From Streptomyces sp. NBC_01306 (GTDB lineage: Bacteria > Actinomycetota > Actinomycetes > Streptomycetales > Streptomycetaceae), in assembly GCF_026340465.1 (NCBI RefSeq), contig NZ_JAPEPC010000002.1:186001-250000 (forward strand): a stretch of DNA of 64,000 nt, given 5' to 3'. Below the pieces are notes generated by a model. That model had not been told where the DNA came from, searched no databases, and saw only the letters and a program-made list of their open reading frames with translations. A program made the translations under genes and the position numbers. Positions 42,893 through 51,757 of the stretch are shown here, piece by piece. How positions within the stretch are numbered: position 1 is the first letter of the stretch; each line of letters begins with the position of its first letter.

Positions 42893-43190
42893 CCGGGACA
42901 CGGGAGTCCTCCGGATTCGGCCGACCAGGGGCCGGGCCGCTCCGGAACCGCCACCGCCTGCGCTACCCGGGCCTGGCCCACCGGGAGACGGCTGCGGCGG
43001 CCGTGCACGGACCGTACGAGCGGTCCGTGCACCGCCGCCGGGAGGGCGCCCGTCCGGTCCCTGGTTCGTCCGGCAGGACATGGCTCTCACCAGGGCCGTG
43101 TCCCCATGATTCCTCTGTACGTCAGCACGGACGAGCGGCGGACTGTACGGGTCCGTCCGCGACGAGGCGGACGAGGCAGGGGACGGGCAG

Positions 43191-43856
43191 TTGAGCAAGG
43201 TGATCGCGGTGGTGTCCGGCGGGATCGACTCCGTCACGATGGCGCACCACTTGAGTGCCGAGGGCCATCAGCCACATGTGCTGGCCGTGGACTACGGCCA
43301 ACGCCACCGGAAAGAGCTGGAGTTCGCCCGGCTGGCAGCCGAGCGGCTCGGCGCGCCCTACGAGGAGGCGGACCTGAGCGGTGTCCGTGGGGTGTTCCGC
43401 GGCTCATCGCTGACCGACCCCGCGGTGGCCGTGCCCCCGGACACCGGACCGCACCGGAGCAATCCCAACATCGTGCCGAACCGCAACGCGGTACTGCTGT
43501 CGGTGGCGTTCGCACTGGCGGTCGTCGAGAACGCCCCGGTGGTCGCGTTCGGTGTGATGGCGGACGACATCGGTCCCTCCGACACGTCACTGGAGTTCCT
43601 TCGCGCCTTCGTCGCGATGGAGCGGATCGCGACCCGTGGGCACGGCCACCCCGACCTCGATCTGATCGCCCCTCTCGCCGAGTTGCACAAGAGCGAGGTG
43701 ATCACGCTGGGCGCCGGGCTGAAGGTGCCGTGGGACGAAACCTGGACGTGCTTCCGTGGCGAGGAGGTGCACTGCGGCCGGTGCGCGGCCTGCGCCGAGC
43801 GGCGCGAGGCGTTCATCACCGCCGGCGTCGAGGACCCCACTCGGTACGCCCGATAG
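43191..43856 (+). CDS. queC: 7-cyano-7-deazaguanine (preQ0) synthase QueC
   Basis: A 221-residue enzyme converting 7-carboxy-7-deazaguanine to preQ0 with ATP and ammonia. The PP-loop SGGIDSVTMAHHL is at residues 9-21; VDYGQRHRKELE follows. The zinc site has four cysteines in the family pattern (CFRGEEVHCGRCAACAERR) near the C-terminus. The TTG at 43191 follows AGGGGACGG; a GTG three codons later is possible. It is followed 30 nt later by an aminotransferase gene in the same direction, and folE, queE and queD genes lie about 7 kb downstream on the other strand. This context is of a deazapurine natural product rather than tRNA queuosine. Confidence 0.95.
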   Translation: MSKVIAVVSGGIDSVTMAHHLSAEGHQPHVLAVDYGQRHRKELEFARLAAERLGAPYEEADLSGVRGVFRGSSLTDPAVAVPPDTGPHRSNPNIVPNRNAVLLSVAFALAVVENAPVVAFGVMADDIGPSDTSLEFLRAFVAMERIATRGHGHPDLDLIAPLAELHKSEVITLGAGLKVPWDETWTCFRGEEVHCGRCAACAERREAFITAGVEDPTRYAR

Positions 43857-43886
43857 AACTCGTTGGTTCGTAGAACGGATCGTGAA

Positions 43887-45233
43887 GTGACCATTTTCGA
43901 CGCTCTGGAATCCGGTGTACGCAGCTACAGCAGGTCCTGGCCCGTGGTGTTCGACCGGGCGGCCGGAAGCCGTCTGTACTCCGAGGGCGGACGTGGCTAT
44001 CTCGACTTCTTCGCAGGCGCCGGGGCTCTCAACTACGGCCACAACAACCCGGTCCTCAAGGAAGCCCTGCTCGCCTACATCGCCGCCGACGGCGTCACGC
44101 ACGCCCTCGACATGTTCACCGTCGCCCGGCGCGGCTTCCTGGAGGCGCTGCGGGAGACCGTCCTCGATCCGCGCGGACTGGACTACCGGGTGGTGTTCCC
44201 GGGGCCCGGCGGCGCCAATGCCGTGGAGGCGGCGCTGAAGCTGGCCCGCAAGGTCACCGGTCGGCCCACGGTCGTGAGTTTCACGAACTCCTTCCACGGC
44301 ATGACGCTGGGCGCGCTCGCGGTGAGCGGCAACGCGGCCAAGCGGGCGGCCGCCGGAGTGCCGCTGACCCACACGGTGCCCCACCCGTACGACGGATATC
44401 TGGCGGAACCCGGAGGCGGGCTCGGGCAGTTGGAGAAGCTGATCGCAGACCCGGGGAGCGGGCTCGACAAGCCGGGTGCGGTGATCGTCGAGACCGTACA
44501 GGGGGAAGGCGGGCTCGCGGTGGCCGGATTGCCGTGGCTGCGCGAACTCGCCGCGGTCTGCGGGCGGCAGGGTGTCCTGCTGATCGTGGACGACGTCCAG
44601 ATGGGCTGCGGGCGTACGGGCCCGTTCTTCAGCTTCGAGGACGCGGGCATCGTGCCGGACATGGTCTGCCTGTCGAAGTCGATCGGGGGGTACGGCCTCC
44701 CGCTGGCGCTCACCCTGGTCAGACCGGAGCTGGACGTGTGGCAGCCGGGCGACCACAACGGCACCTTCCGCGGTGTCAGCCCGGCGTTCGTGACCGGGGC
44801 CGCGGCGCTGCGGACCTACTGGAGCGGACGGGGCGCCCTGGGGAATCTGGAGAAGTCGGTGCGCGCCGCGGGGGAACGTGTGTCGACCGCGCTGGCGGAG
44901 ATCGCCGGCGCACATCCTCGTGCCGGTCTCCGGGTGAAGGGCCGCGGGCTCGCGGCGGGCCTCGCCTTCCCCGTCACGGGCGGGGCCGATGACCGCACCG
45001 CGGCCAAGGTGTGCGCGGCGGCCTTCGACAGGGGGCTGCTGGTGGAGACATCCGGGGCGGCCGGGCAGGTCGTCAAGCTGCTTCCGCCGCTGACCGTGAG
45101 CGACGAGGAGCTGGACGAGGGGCTCCACATCCTCGGCGCGTCCGTCGCCGCGGTCCTCCCCCGCACACCACGGTCGGCCGTCCTGAGCCGTCCCACCGCA
45201 CCGGCACTCCCCCCGAAGGAGCAGATCCTGTGA
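43887..45233 (+). CDS. Class III aminotransferase, diaminobutyrate-2-oxoglutarate type (EctB-like)
   Basis: A 448-residue PLP enzyme. The start VTIFDALESGVRSYSRSWPVVF is the signature of the EctB/DAT group, which makes L-2,4-diaminobutyrate from aspartate semialdehyde; this fixed the GTG at 43887 over the earlier TTG at 43863. The PLP lysine is in MVCLSKSIGGYGLPLAL, with IVDDVQMGCGRTG upstream of it. No ectA or ectC is nearby, so ectoine synthesis is unlikely. It ends in a 4-bp GTGA overlap with a 2OG-Fe(II) oxygenase gene. It probably supplies a diamino acid building block to the cluster. Confidence 0.9.
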   Translation: MTIFDALESGVRSYSRSWPVVFDRAAGSRLYSEGGRGYLDFFAGAGALNYGHNNPVLKEALLAYIAADGVTHALDMFTVARRGFLEALRETVLDPRGLDYRVVFPGPGGANAVEAALKLARKVTGRPTVVSFTNSFHGMTLGALAVSGNAAKRAAAGVPLTHTVPHPYDGYLAEPGGGLGQLEKLIADPGSGLDKPGAVIVETVQGEGGLAVAGLPWLRELAAVCGRQGVLLIVDDVQMGCGRTGPFFSFEDAGIVPDMVCLSKSIGGYGLPLALTLVRPELDVWQPGDHNGTFRGVSPAFVTGAAALRTYWSGRGALGNLEKSVRAAGERVSTALAEIAGAHPRAGLRVKGRGLAAGLAFPVTGGADDRTAAKVCAAAFDRGLLVETSGAAGQVVKLLPPLTVSDEELDEGLHILGASVAAVLPRTPRSAVLSRPTAPALPPKEQIL

Positions 45234-46237
45234 GTACGAGCATTCCGACCGTGGACATCACACAGTGGCGGCACGCCGGAGTGGCGGGGAAGGCGGAGAT
45301 CACCTCCGTCCTGGATGCGGCCCTGCGGAGCACGGGTGCGTTCCTCATGAGGGGGCACGGTGTCCCCCGGCGCCTGATGACGGAACTGCGCGCCCAGGCA
45401 AGGGCGTTCTTCGACCTGCCGCGTTCGGTCAAGTCTCAGTACGGCATCCGGGCGGCCTATGACAGCGGCTGGCTCGAAATGCATCCCGCGGGCGGCGTCG
45501 GCGTCGAGCACTCCCCCGGCGATGGGCCGGACGTGGACGCTCCCGATCTGCACGAGTCGTTCTATCTGGGGCCGGGGCCGGGGCAGGGGCAGGGCGCCAG
45601 CGCGCTGGACCGGCTGTACTACCCGGCCAACCGCTGGCCCGGGGAACTGCCGTCGCTGAAGGCCGCGGCGGATGCCTACACCGCGCACATGGTCCGGCTC
45701 GCCGAGGAGATCAACGCGCTGCTGGCCGCCGTTCTCGGCCTGCCCGGGGACTTCTTCACATCGCGGGCCCGGCACTCGACGTGGACGCAGAACCTCAGCT
45801 GGTATCCCTCGCTGAACGCCGTCGGCGGGGTGGCCGACGGCCAGCTCCGCAACGGCCCCCACACCGACCTGGGCACGTTCACCCTGCTCAGCCGTCAGCA
45901 GGGCGTGGGCGGTCTGCAGGCGTGGAACGAGGCCGAGGGCTGGTTCGCGCCTCCTTACGACCCGGACGCCTTCCTCGTCAACCTCGGTGACCTGATGGAG
46001 CTGTGGACGGACGGGCGGTGGCGGGCGCTGCGTCACCGGGTGCTCGGGCCGAGCGCGCAGGCCCCGGACGAGGAGCTGACGTCGCTGGTCTTCTTCTACG
46101 AGTCGGACCCCGAGACGCTCGTGGAGCCGCTGGCGCCGCCGGCCGGTGGTGGGGCGGGGCGCGGCTCCGTGGTGTCCCGGCACGCGATTCTGGAGAAGCT
46201 GGGTGCGCGGGCCGACCTGCTCTCCGCGGCCGGCTGA
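45230..46237 (+). CDS. 2-oxoglutarate/Fe(II)-dependent oxygenase (isopenicillin N synthase family)
   Basis: A 335-residue non-haem iron oxygenase. The IPNS/DIOX_N start (SIPTVDITQWRHAG ... FLMRGHGVPRRLM) is followed by the metal triad His211 and Asp213 in NGPHTDLGTFTLL and His269 in WRALRHRVLGPS. The GTG at 45230 overlaps the aminotransferase stop (GTGA). Coupled translation with an amino-acid-forming aminotransferase suggests it hydroxylates or otherwise oxidises that amino acid or its conjugate. Confidence 0.92.
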   Translation: MSTSIPTVDITQWRHAGVAGKAEITSVLDAALRSTGAFLMRGHGVPRRLMTELRAQARAFFDLPRSVKSQYGIRAAYDSGWLEMHPAGGVGVEHSPGDGPDVDAPDLHESFYLGPGPGQGQGASALDRLYYPANRWPGELPSLKAAADAYTAHMVRLAEEINALLAAVLGLPGDFFTSRARHSTWTQNLSWYPSLNAVGGVADGQLRNGPHTDLGTFTLLSRQQGVGGLQAWNEAEGWFAPPYDPDAFLVNLGDLMELWTDGRWRALRHRVLGPSAQAPDEELTSLVFFYESDPETLVEPLAPPAGGGAGRGSVVSRHAILEKLGARADLLSAAG

Positions 46238-46252
46238 GACCGCCCGTGGACG

Positions 46253-46294
46253 TACCGCTGCCGCCCGTGTGCTGCGTGCCGGGCGGCAGCGGTA
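46253..46294. terminator. Bidirectional hairpin terminator
   Basis: A perfect 15-bp stem (46253-46267 with 46280-46294) and a 12-nt loop, between the convergent oxygenase and ATP-grasp genes. Confidence 0.85.
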
Positions 46295-46299
46295 TCACG

Positions 46300-47550
46300 T
46301 CAGTTCGCCCCGGAGGCGCGGTCGATCTCCAGGGTGACCAGCGACCTGATGGTGGCCAGCGTGCCCAGGACCGTGGCCGGGTCCGGTCCGACGACGTAGG
46401 CACTGAGCGGGATGGCCGTGCTGTCCCTGGTGGTGGGGATCAGGTCACCGGGGGCGCAGTCGACCATGAGCTTGTCGATGCCCGGCACGTCCGCGAGCTT
46501 GTCCAGACCGTGCACCGCGACGAGCCGGCCCGGCGCGTCGTCATTGCGGAGGATGAGTGAGCCCAGGGCCGCCGAGAAGCGGGGCCGTGCGTCCATCAGG
46601 GAGGGACGCCGGCCGAGATAGCACTCCACGGAGTCCCGGAAGGGGCGGATGTCCTCGCTGTAGCGCGACCACAACTCCATGGCGGGGCCGCCGGGTTGGC
46701 GGGCGCCGATCTCCATGAGGTAGACGCCTTCGTGGTTGAACTTGACCTCGGTGTGGCTGGGCCCGATCGCCACACCGTAGGCGTCGAGCACCTGGTGGAC
46801 GTAGCTCTGGAGCCGTTCCCACTGGGGGTGGCTCTCGTCGAGCTGCAAGGTCTCCCAGACGGGGAAGTCGTAGTCGCGGCCGTCCGGTTGGCGGTACTCC
46901 CACATGTCCACCACACGGTGCCCGCCGTCCGCGCTGTAGCAGTTGACGGCCACCTCGCGGCCGCGTACGTACTCCTCCACCAGCCACTCGGTGATCGGCT
47001 GCCCGAAGAAGTCGTGGGTGTCGAGCGCGGCGAGCCTGCTCAGGGACGGCTCGTCCGAGACGACGGTGGTGCCCTGCGAGCACGAACCCATGGTGGGTTT
47101 GACGATGGCGGGGAAACCGATGGCGCGGACCGCTTCGGGGAGCTCGGCGACGCTCCGTACGAGCTGGAAGCGGGGCACCGTCACACCGGCCTCGACGGCG
47201 CGGGCCCTCATCGCCGCCTTGTTCCTGCGTGCCCAGGCGAGGCCGTGGTCGTTGCCGGGCACCCCCAGGTCCTGGGAGAGCAGGTCGGCCACGTAGACGG
47301 ACCCCTCGACGGCCGGGACGACCGCCACGACGGAGAGCCCCGTGGCCTCGACCTTGCTGACGATGCCGGCACGTTCGGAGGCGTAGAGGGTCACGTCGTC
47401 GCCCGCGTCATGGTCCGGTGTTCCGGTGCTGTAGTCGAGCGTGTAGACCGACAGCACGGTGAAGCCCAGTTCGCGGACGGCGTCCTTGTAGCCCGCTCCG
47501 TAGCGGACCGGGTCGACGAGCAGTACTGCCGGGGCTGCCTCATGCGTCAT
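46300..47550 (-). CDS. ATP-grasp carboxylate-amine ligase
   Basis: A 416-residue ATP-grasp protein. The N-terminal nucleotide-fold domain (AVLLVDPVRYGAGYKDAVREL) covers about 100 residues. The ATP-grasp region has GFPAIVKPTMGSCSQGT (near residue 155), the EEYVRGREVAVNCYS strand, and the metal-binding VYLMEIGARQPGGPAMEL. It resembles L-amino-acid ligases and related peptide-bond-forming enzymes. GGAGGAGATCC precedes the ATG at 47550. It is convergent with the aminotransferase/oxygenase pair and divergent from a methyltransferase gene. It may couple the diamino acid to a carboxylate such as 7-carboxy-7-deazaguanine. Confidence 0.88.
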   Translation of the reverse strand: MTHEAAPAVLLVDPVRYGAGYKDAVRELGFTVLSVYTLDYSTGTPDHDAGDDVTLYASERAGIVSKVEATGLSVVAVVPAVEGSVYVADLLSQDLGVPGNDHGLAWARRNKAAMRARAVEAGVTVPRFQLVRSVAELPEAVRAIGFPAIVKPTMGSCSQGTTVVSDEPSLSRLAALDTHDFFGQPITEWLVEEYVRGREVAVNCYSADGGHRVVDMWEYRQPDGRDYDFPVWETLQLDESHPQWERLQSYVHQVLDAYGVAIGPSHTEVKFNHEGVYLMEIGARQPGGPAMELWSRYSEDIRPFRDSVECYLGRRPSLMDARPRFSAALGSLILRNDDAPGRLVAVHGLDKLADVPGIDKLMVDCAPGDLIPTTRDSTAIPLSAYVVGPDPATVLGTLATIRSLVTLEIDRASGAN

Positions 47551-47645
47551 GCGGGATCTCCTCCGTGGGTCGCCGTCCCCCGAGCGGGGGCCACACCGGA
47601 TGGTGCCGTCCGCACGAGCCCCTGGTGGAGGTGCTGGTGGGCCGA

Positions 47646-47720
47646 CCTGCGGCCGGGCGCCCGCCCGGCCGCGCAGGCAGGCTGCGGTCCGCCCGTACGG
47701 AACACCGTGTCCGTACGGGC
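47646..47720. promoter_or_regulatory. Two inverted repeats in the divergent ligase/methyltransferase region
   Basis: The first (about 47646-47676) is a bulged GC-rich palindrome around GGCCGGGCG. The second (47691-47720) is a perfect 11-bp repeat, GCCCGTACGGA with its complement, around an 8-nt loop. They lie in a 300-nt gap between divergently transcribed genes, where terminators are not expected, so they are candidate regulator sites. Confidence 0.45.
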
Positions 47721-47850
47721 AAGGGGGCGTTCTCCCGGCTCAGCGGCCGGGGAGGGAGGAACGGCCCGTCGACCGTCGCCAGGGGCCGGGCCGGTCGCCA
47801 GGATGGATTCCTGCCCGCCCCCTGGGCACTTGAGGGAAGGAACCTGAACG

Positions 47851-48603
47851 ATGGATCCTGAGTTCTACGCGAAGGTGGCCACCAAGTTCGGCGGCTACTC
47901 CAGCGGTGCCAGGCGGACGACTGTGTTCCCCGACGGTGACCCGGAGGAGTGGTTCGACAGGGCCGCCGTGGGCGCCGGCGGACCCGGCGCACGGCTGCTG
48001 GACGTCGGGTGCGCGGACGGCCGCAACCTCCTGTCGATCGCCCCCCGGTTCGGGGAGGTGACGGCGATCGACCTCTCGGCGGACATGCTGGAGGCGGCGG
48101 CCGGGCACCTGGAGGCGAGTGGCGCCGGGCAGGTCGCCCTCGCCCTGCGGGACGCGAGCCGCACGGGTTTCGCCGACGGCTCGTTCGACGTCGTCACCTC
48201 GCGGCGTGGCCCGCTGTTCCCCGAGGAGTTCGCGCGCGTCCTGACGAGCGGGGGCACCCTGGTCCATCTCGGCATCGGCGAGCAGGACGTGCGGCCGCTC
48301 AAGACGGTCTTCGGGCGCGGCCAGTTGTACGGGCGCTGGGAGGGCCGGCCCGTCGTGCAGGAGGAACGGGAACGCCTGGAACAGGCGGGGTTCACGGTCG
48401 TCCGGGAGCGGACGTTCTTCTACGACGAGTACTTCCACTCCCCCGGCGAGCTGAGCAGGTTCCTGGAGTCGGTGCCGATCTTCGAGGACTACGACCGGGA
48501 CAGCGACAGGAAGCTGTTCGACGCCTACGTATCCGGCGCGTCGGAGAGCAGGGGCGTGCATCTGGCCCGTCACTGGTTCCTGCTGCACGCCCGCAGGGAC
48601 TGA
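47851..48603 (+). CDS. Class I SAM-dependent methyltransferase
   Basis: A 250-residue methyltransferase. Motif I is LLDVGCADGRNLLSIAPRF near residue 49, followed by VTAIDLSADMLEAA and the FDVVTSRRGPLFPEEFARVL region. It belongs to the broad Methyltransf_11/25 group; the group's small-molecule O-, N- and C-methyltransferases cannot be told apart by sequence alone. GAAGGAACC precedes the ATG at 47851. It faces the end of the MtnA-APT fusion gene and probably tailors the cluster product. Confidence 0.88.
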   Translation: MDPEFYAKVATKFGGYSSGARRTTVFPDGDPEEWFDRAAVGAGGPGARLLDVGCADGRNLLSIAPRFGEVTAIDLSADMLEAAAGHLEASGAGQVALALRDASRTGFADGSFDVVTSRRGPLFPEEFARVLTSGGTLVHLGIGEQDVRPLKTVFGRGQLYGRWEGRPVVQEERERLEQAGFTVVRERTFFYDEYFHSPGELSRFLESVPIFEDYDRDSDRKLFDAYVSGASESRGVHLARHWFLLHARRD

Positions 48604-48640
48604 CCCGGGTCCGACCGCCGTCCAGGTCAGGGGTCGTCCT

Positions 48641-50221
48641 TCACGCAGTCAGTTCGCACAGGGTCAGCAGCGGATGCCCGGCCAGCCGCTCGCGCCCGCC
48701 GAGGCCTCGCAACTCGACGAGCGCGACGCACTGCTGGACCCGTGCACCGCTCATGGCGACGAGCCGCGCGGCGGCCAGGAGGGTGCCTCCGGTGGCGAGC
48801 ACGTCGTCGACGCAGAGCACCCGTTCGCCGGGGATCAGGGCTCCCTTCTGCACCTGGAGCCGACTCGTGCCGTACGTCAGCGCGTTCGGGGTCTCGTGGA
48901 CGGGGCCGGGGAGTCTGCCCGCTCTGCGTGCCAGGGTGAGGGGGCTGCCGGTGCGGGCGGCGAGCGCGGCCCCGAGGAGGAACCCCCGGGCTTCGACGGC
49001 GAGGATGCGGTCGATGGGTCCGTGGCATTCGCGGGCTACGCGTGCGGCCAGTCGCCCCAGCATGCCGGGTTCCGCGTAGAGCCGGACCATGTCGCGCACC
49101 GCGAGGCCCGGCAGGGGGTGGTCCGGCACGATGGTCAGAAGTGCCTCGATGTCCCGCGCTGCCGCTCCCTTCCCCCGGGCGGTGTGGCGTGCCGGGGGTT
49201 TGTCGCGCCGTGGCCAGTGGGTGGCGCTCTCCGAGACCAACGCGGTGATCAGCGGGGCGGGCGTCACGTCGAACGCCGGATTGTGCACGGCGGCGCCGGG
49301 CGGTGCGACCAGGGTCCCTTCGAAGTGGGTGACCTCCTGGGCGTCGCGTTCCTCCACGACGATTCCCGCGCCGTCGGGCAGGCCGGGGTCCCAGGTGCAC
49401 TCCAGCGCGACCACCAGGAACGGGATGTCGTGGTGGGCGGCGGCGACGGCGAGCCCGTAGGTGCCGGTCCTGTTGGCTGTGTCGCCGTTCACGGCGATAC
49501 GGTCCGCGCCCACCAGGACGCAGTCCACCATCGCGCGGCTCATCAGGGCGGGCACGGCGGCGTCGACGACGACGCGGTACGGCACCCCGGCCTCGCCCAG
49601 TTCCCAGGCCGTCAGCCGGGACCCCTGCAGCAGAGGGCGGGTCTCGCCGACCAGGACCTCCTCCACCCTTCTGCGGGCGGCCAGTTCGAGGACGGTGCCC
49701 AGCGCGGTGCCGACGGCGCCGGTGGCGAACCGGCCCGTGTCGCTGTGCGTCAGGATCCTCAACGGCCTCTCGGGCAGCAGCGACTCGACGAGGTCCGCCG
49801 CGCGGCGGGTCAACATGCGGTTGGTGGCGGCGTACTCGTCCAGCATGGACTGCGCCTCGGCCAGGACGGCACCGGGCCCTTCGCCGAGCCGGCCGAGAGC
49901 CCGCCGCACGCCCCGCGCGAGGTGGACAGCGGTGGGTCCGGTGCTCACGAGGCGTTCGGCGTCCGCACGGACCCGCTCACCACCTGCCCATGCCTCCCCG
50001 GCCGGGGAGGCATGGGCAGCCGCGGACAGCGCGACGCCGAAGGCACCGGCGAGCGCGATCGCCGGAGCACCGCGGATCGCCAGAGTCCGGACGGCGTCCA
50101 CCACCTGGTCGACCGTGGTCAGCCGGAGCGTCCGGCATACGTGGGGCAGTGTGCGCTGGTCGACAGCGATCAGGGCGCCGTCCTCCCAGCCGAGCGAGGC
50201 GGCGGTCGGCGGTGCGGTCAT
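48641..50221 (-). CDS. Fusion: MtnA-like sugar-phosphate isomerase domain plus APT-like phosphoribosyltransferase domain
   Basis: A 526-residue two-domain protein. Residues 1 to about 330 match methylthioribose-1-phosphate isomerase (MtnA): TLAIRGAPAIALAGAFGVAL, and VGADRIAVNGDTANRTGTYG with the catalytic Asp240. The catalytic Cys160 of MtnA is replaced by serine (ILTHSDTGRFAT), at the same residue number. Residues 345-526 match adenine phosphoribosyltransferase: the PRPP loop VLCVDDVLATGGTLLAAARLV, IDRILAVEARGFLLGAALAA, and the flexible-loop region. GAAGGAGG precedes the ATG at 50221. In this cluster the second domain could ribosylate a deazapurine base; the role of the altered first domain is open. 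Methylthioadenosine salvage is the alternative. Confidence 0.9.
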   Translation of the reverse strand: MTAPPTAASLGWEDGALIAVDQRTLPHVCRTLRLTTVDQVVDAVRTLAIRGAPAIALAGAFGVALSAAAHASPAGEAWAGGERVRADAERLVSTGPTAVHLARGVRRALGRLGEGPGAVLAEAQSMLDEYAATNRMLTRRAADLVESLLPERPLRILTHSDTGRFATGAVGTALGTVLELAARRRVEEVLVGETRPLLQGSRLTAWELGEAGVPYRVVVDAAVPALMSRAMVDCVLVGADRIAVNGDTANRTGTYGLAVAAAHHDIPFLVVALECTWDPGLPDGAGIVVEERDAQEVTHFEGTLVAPPGAAVHNPAFDVTPAPLITALVSESATHWPRRDKPPARHTARGKGAAARDIEALLTIVPDHPLPGLAVRDMVRLYAEPGMLGRLAARVARECHGPIDRILAVEARGFLLGAALAARTGSPLTLARRAGRLPGPVHETPNALTYGTSRLQVQKGALIPGERVLCVDDVLATGGTLLAAARLVAMSGARVQQCVALVELRGLGGRERLAGHPLLTLCELTA

Positions 50222-50340
50222 GTGCGGTCCTCCTTCGGTTCACGGTGCCTGAGTGCTCGGCCCGTCAGCCCGCTCCGGTCTCCGGTGGCCGGGGTGCAGG
50301 GTGGCGGCCCTGAAGACCGTGTCGGCGGAGCGGCACCCGG

Positions 50341-50369
50341 GCGGTGCCGGTGTGCGATACCGGCACCGC
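50341..50369 (-). terminator. Hairpin between folE and the fusion gene
   Basis: GCGGTGCCGGT (50341-50351) pairs with ACCGGCACCGC (50359-50369) around a 7-nt loop, 18 nt beyond the folE stop. It probably separates or attenuates transcription into the MtnA-APT fusion gene. Confidence 0.7.
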
Positions 50370-50387
50370 TGTGGGCCAAGGAGACGG

Positions 50388-50981
50388 TCAGAGCCGCACG
50401 AGGGACATGAGTTCGGCCCGCAGCGTCGTGTCGGTGCCGAAGACACCGAGGAACGCCGTGGAGGTCATCAGGGCGCTGGCCTTGATGCCCCGCATCGTCA
50501 TGCACAGATGCTCGCCCTTGCCGAGCACGGCGACGTCCGGTGTGCCGGTGAGGTCGGCCACCTCCTCGGCGATGTCCGTCACGAGCCGCTCCTGCACCTG
50601 GAGCCGGTGTGCGTGCCGATGGGCGACGCGGGCGAACTTCGACAGGCCGAGCAGCCGGCCCGTCGGCCGGTAGGCGATGGTCACGGAGCAGTTGAAGGGA
50701 AGCAGGTGGTGTTCGCACAGCGACCACACCTGGATGTCGGAGACCACGACCAGCTGGCTCGCCGTCACTGCCTCGAACACGGTGCCGGTCGAGCCCGGTT
50801 CGTAGTCGACGAACTCGCGCCACCAGCGGGCGAAGCGCTGGGGGGTGTCCCGCAGTCCGTCCCGGTCGGGGTCCTCCCCGATCTCCTTCAACAGCTGTCT
50901 GCCCAGAGCGATCAGCGGGTCTTCTTCCGTCACGGTGTCGAGGCCGGTGAGTTCGCCAGAGGTCCGCATATGCACAGGCAC
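50388..50981 (-). CDS. folE: GTP cyclohydrolase I
   Basis: A 197-residue enzyme making 7,8-dihydroneopterin triphosphate from GTP, the first step to 7-deazaguanines. Zinc ligands are in VWSLCEHHLLPF and the conserved GKGEHLCMTMRG follows. The GTG at 50981 starts 2 nt after the queE stop and is well spaced from GAGGCG inside the end of queE; an ATG four codons later is the alternative. As part of a queD-queE-folE run it is a pathway-specific copy; the housekeeping folate gene should lie elsewhere. Confidence 0.95.
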   Translation of the reverse strand: MPVHMRTSGELTGLDTVTEEDPLIALGRQLLKEIGEDPDRDGLRDTPQRFARWWREFVDYEPGSTGTVFEAVTASQLVVVSDIQVWSLCEHHLLPFNCSVTIAYRPTGRLLGLSKFARVAHRHAHRLQVQERLVTDIAEEVADLTGTPDVAVLGKGEHLCMTMRGIKASALMTSTAFLGVFGTDTTLRAELMSLVRL

Positions 50982-50983
50982 GG

Positions 50984-51704
50984 TCAAACGCCTCTTTTCT
51001 GACCCCACAACAGGGTGTGTAGCCGCGTAGTGATGTTCCAGCCGCGCTCGATCACCGAAGCGGCCAGATCCTGCATGTGCCGGCTGACGTGCTGGGGGTC
51101 CTGGCCTTCCGGCATGATCCACACCGAGGTGATCCCCATGGCCGAGACCAGCTCCGCGACCTCGTCGAGGTCCGCCTCGGTGCGGCAGACGAACTTGAAC
51201 GTCGCCTCCGGAAGCGTCGCGAACCGCCGCAGGGCCGTCGGGACGATCCGGGCCCGCTCCGGGTCACCGGAGTGGGACAGCTTCGGCGAGACGTTGAAGC
51301 GCACGCCGGCCCTGATGAGCCGCGGATCCGGCACCCGGGTCCCGTTCGTCTCGAATTCGATCTCGATGCCGTGCCCGGTCAGGATGTCGATCAGCGGCAC
51401 CAGCCGGGCCTGCTGGCTGAGTGGTTCACCGCCCGAGACGACGATGAGGCCGACCCCGAAGGCCAGCAATGTCTCCGCGACGTCGGGAACGGCCGATCTG
51501 TGCAGTTCCTTCTTGGGGTCGTAGGCGATTCCCGTATCGCTCTTCCCCTGCCAGTCCCAGGTGTACGGGGTGTCGCACCACCGGCACGACAGATTGCAGC
51601 CACCGAGCCGCAGGAACGCACACCTCCGTCCGAGCGAACGCCCTTCGCCCTGGACAGTCTCAAGTGGGGCCGAACATCTCGTTCACCACGAGTCCGGATT
51701 CCAC
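50984..51704 (-). pseudogene. queE: 7-carboxy-7-deazaguanine synthase QueE, frameshifted as read
   Basis: The intact product would be a 237-residue radical-SAM enzyme making 7-carboxy-7-deazaguanine. From the GTG at 51704 (AAGGAGGTGG upstream) the frame reads VESGLVVNEMFGPT and stops at 51660-51662. The expected continuation, VQGEGRSLGRRCAFLRLGG, is in the next frame. Removing 7 nt at 51656-51662 restores GPT-VQGEG exactly. Beyond it the protein is complete to 50984, with the cluster motif CNLSCRWCDT and VVSGGEPLSQQ. No start codon exists in the second frame before these motifs. The gene is either inactivated, rescued by frameshifting, or affected by a sequence error. Confidence 0.88.
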
Positions 51705-51757
51705 AGGGCACCACCTCCTTCACCGTCGGTCTCCGGCAGTTGCCCGCACGAGGCCCG

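Noticed and set aside
43191..45233. Ectoine biosynthesis as the role of the EctB-like aminotransferase
   Set aside because: No ectA, ectC or ectD lies nearby, and the gene is coupled to an IPNS-type oxygenase in a deazapurine setting.
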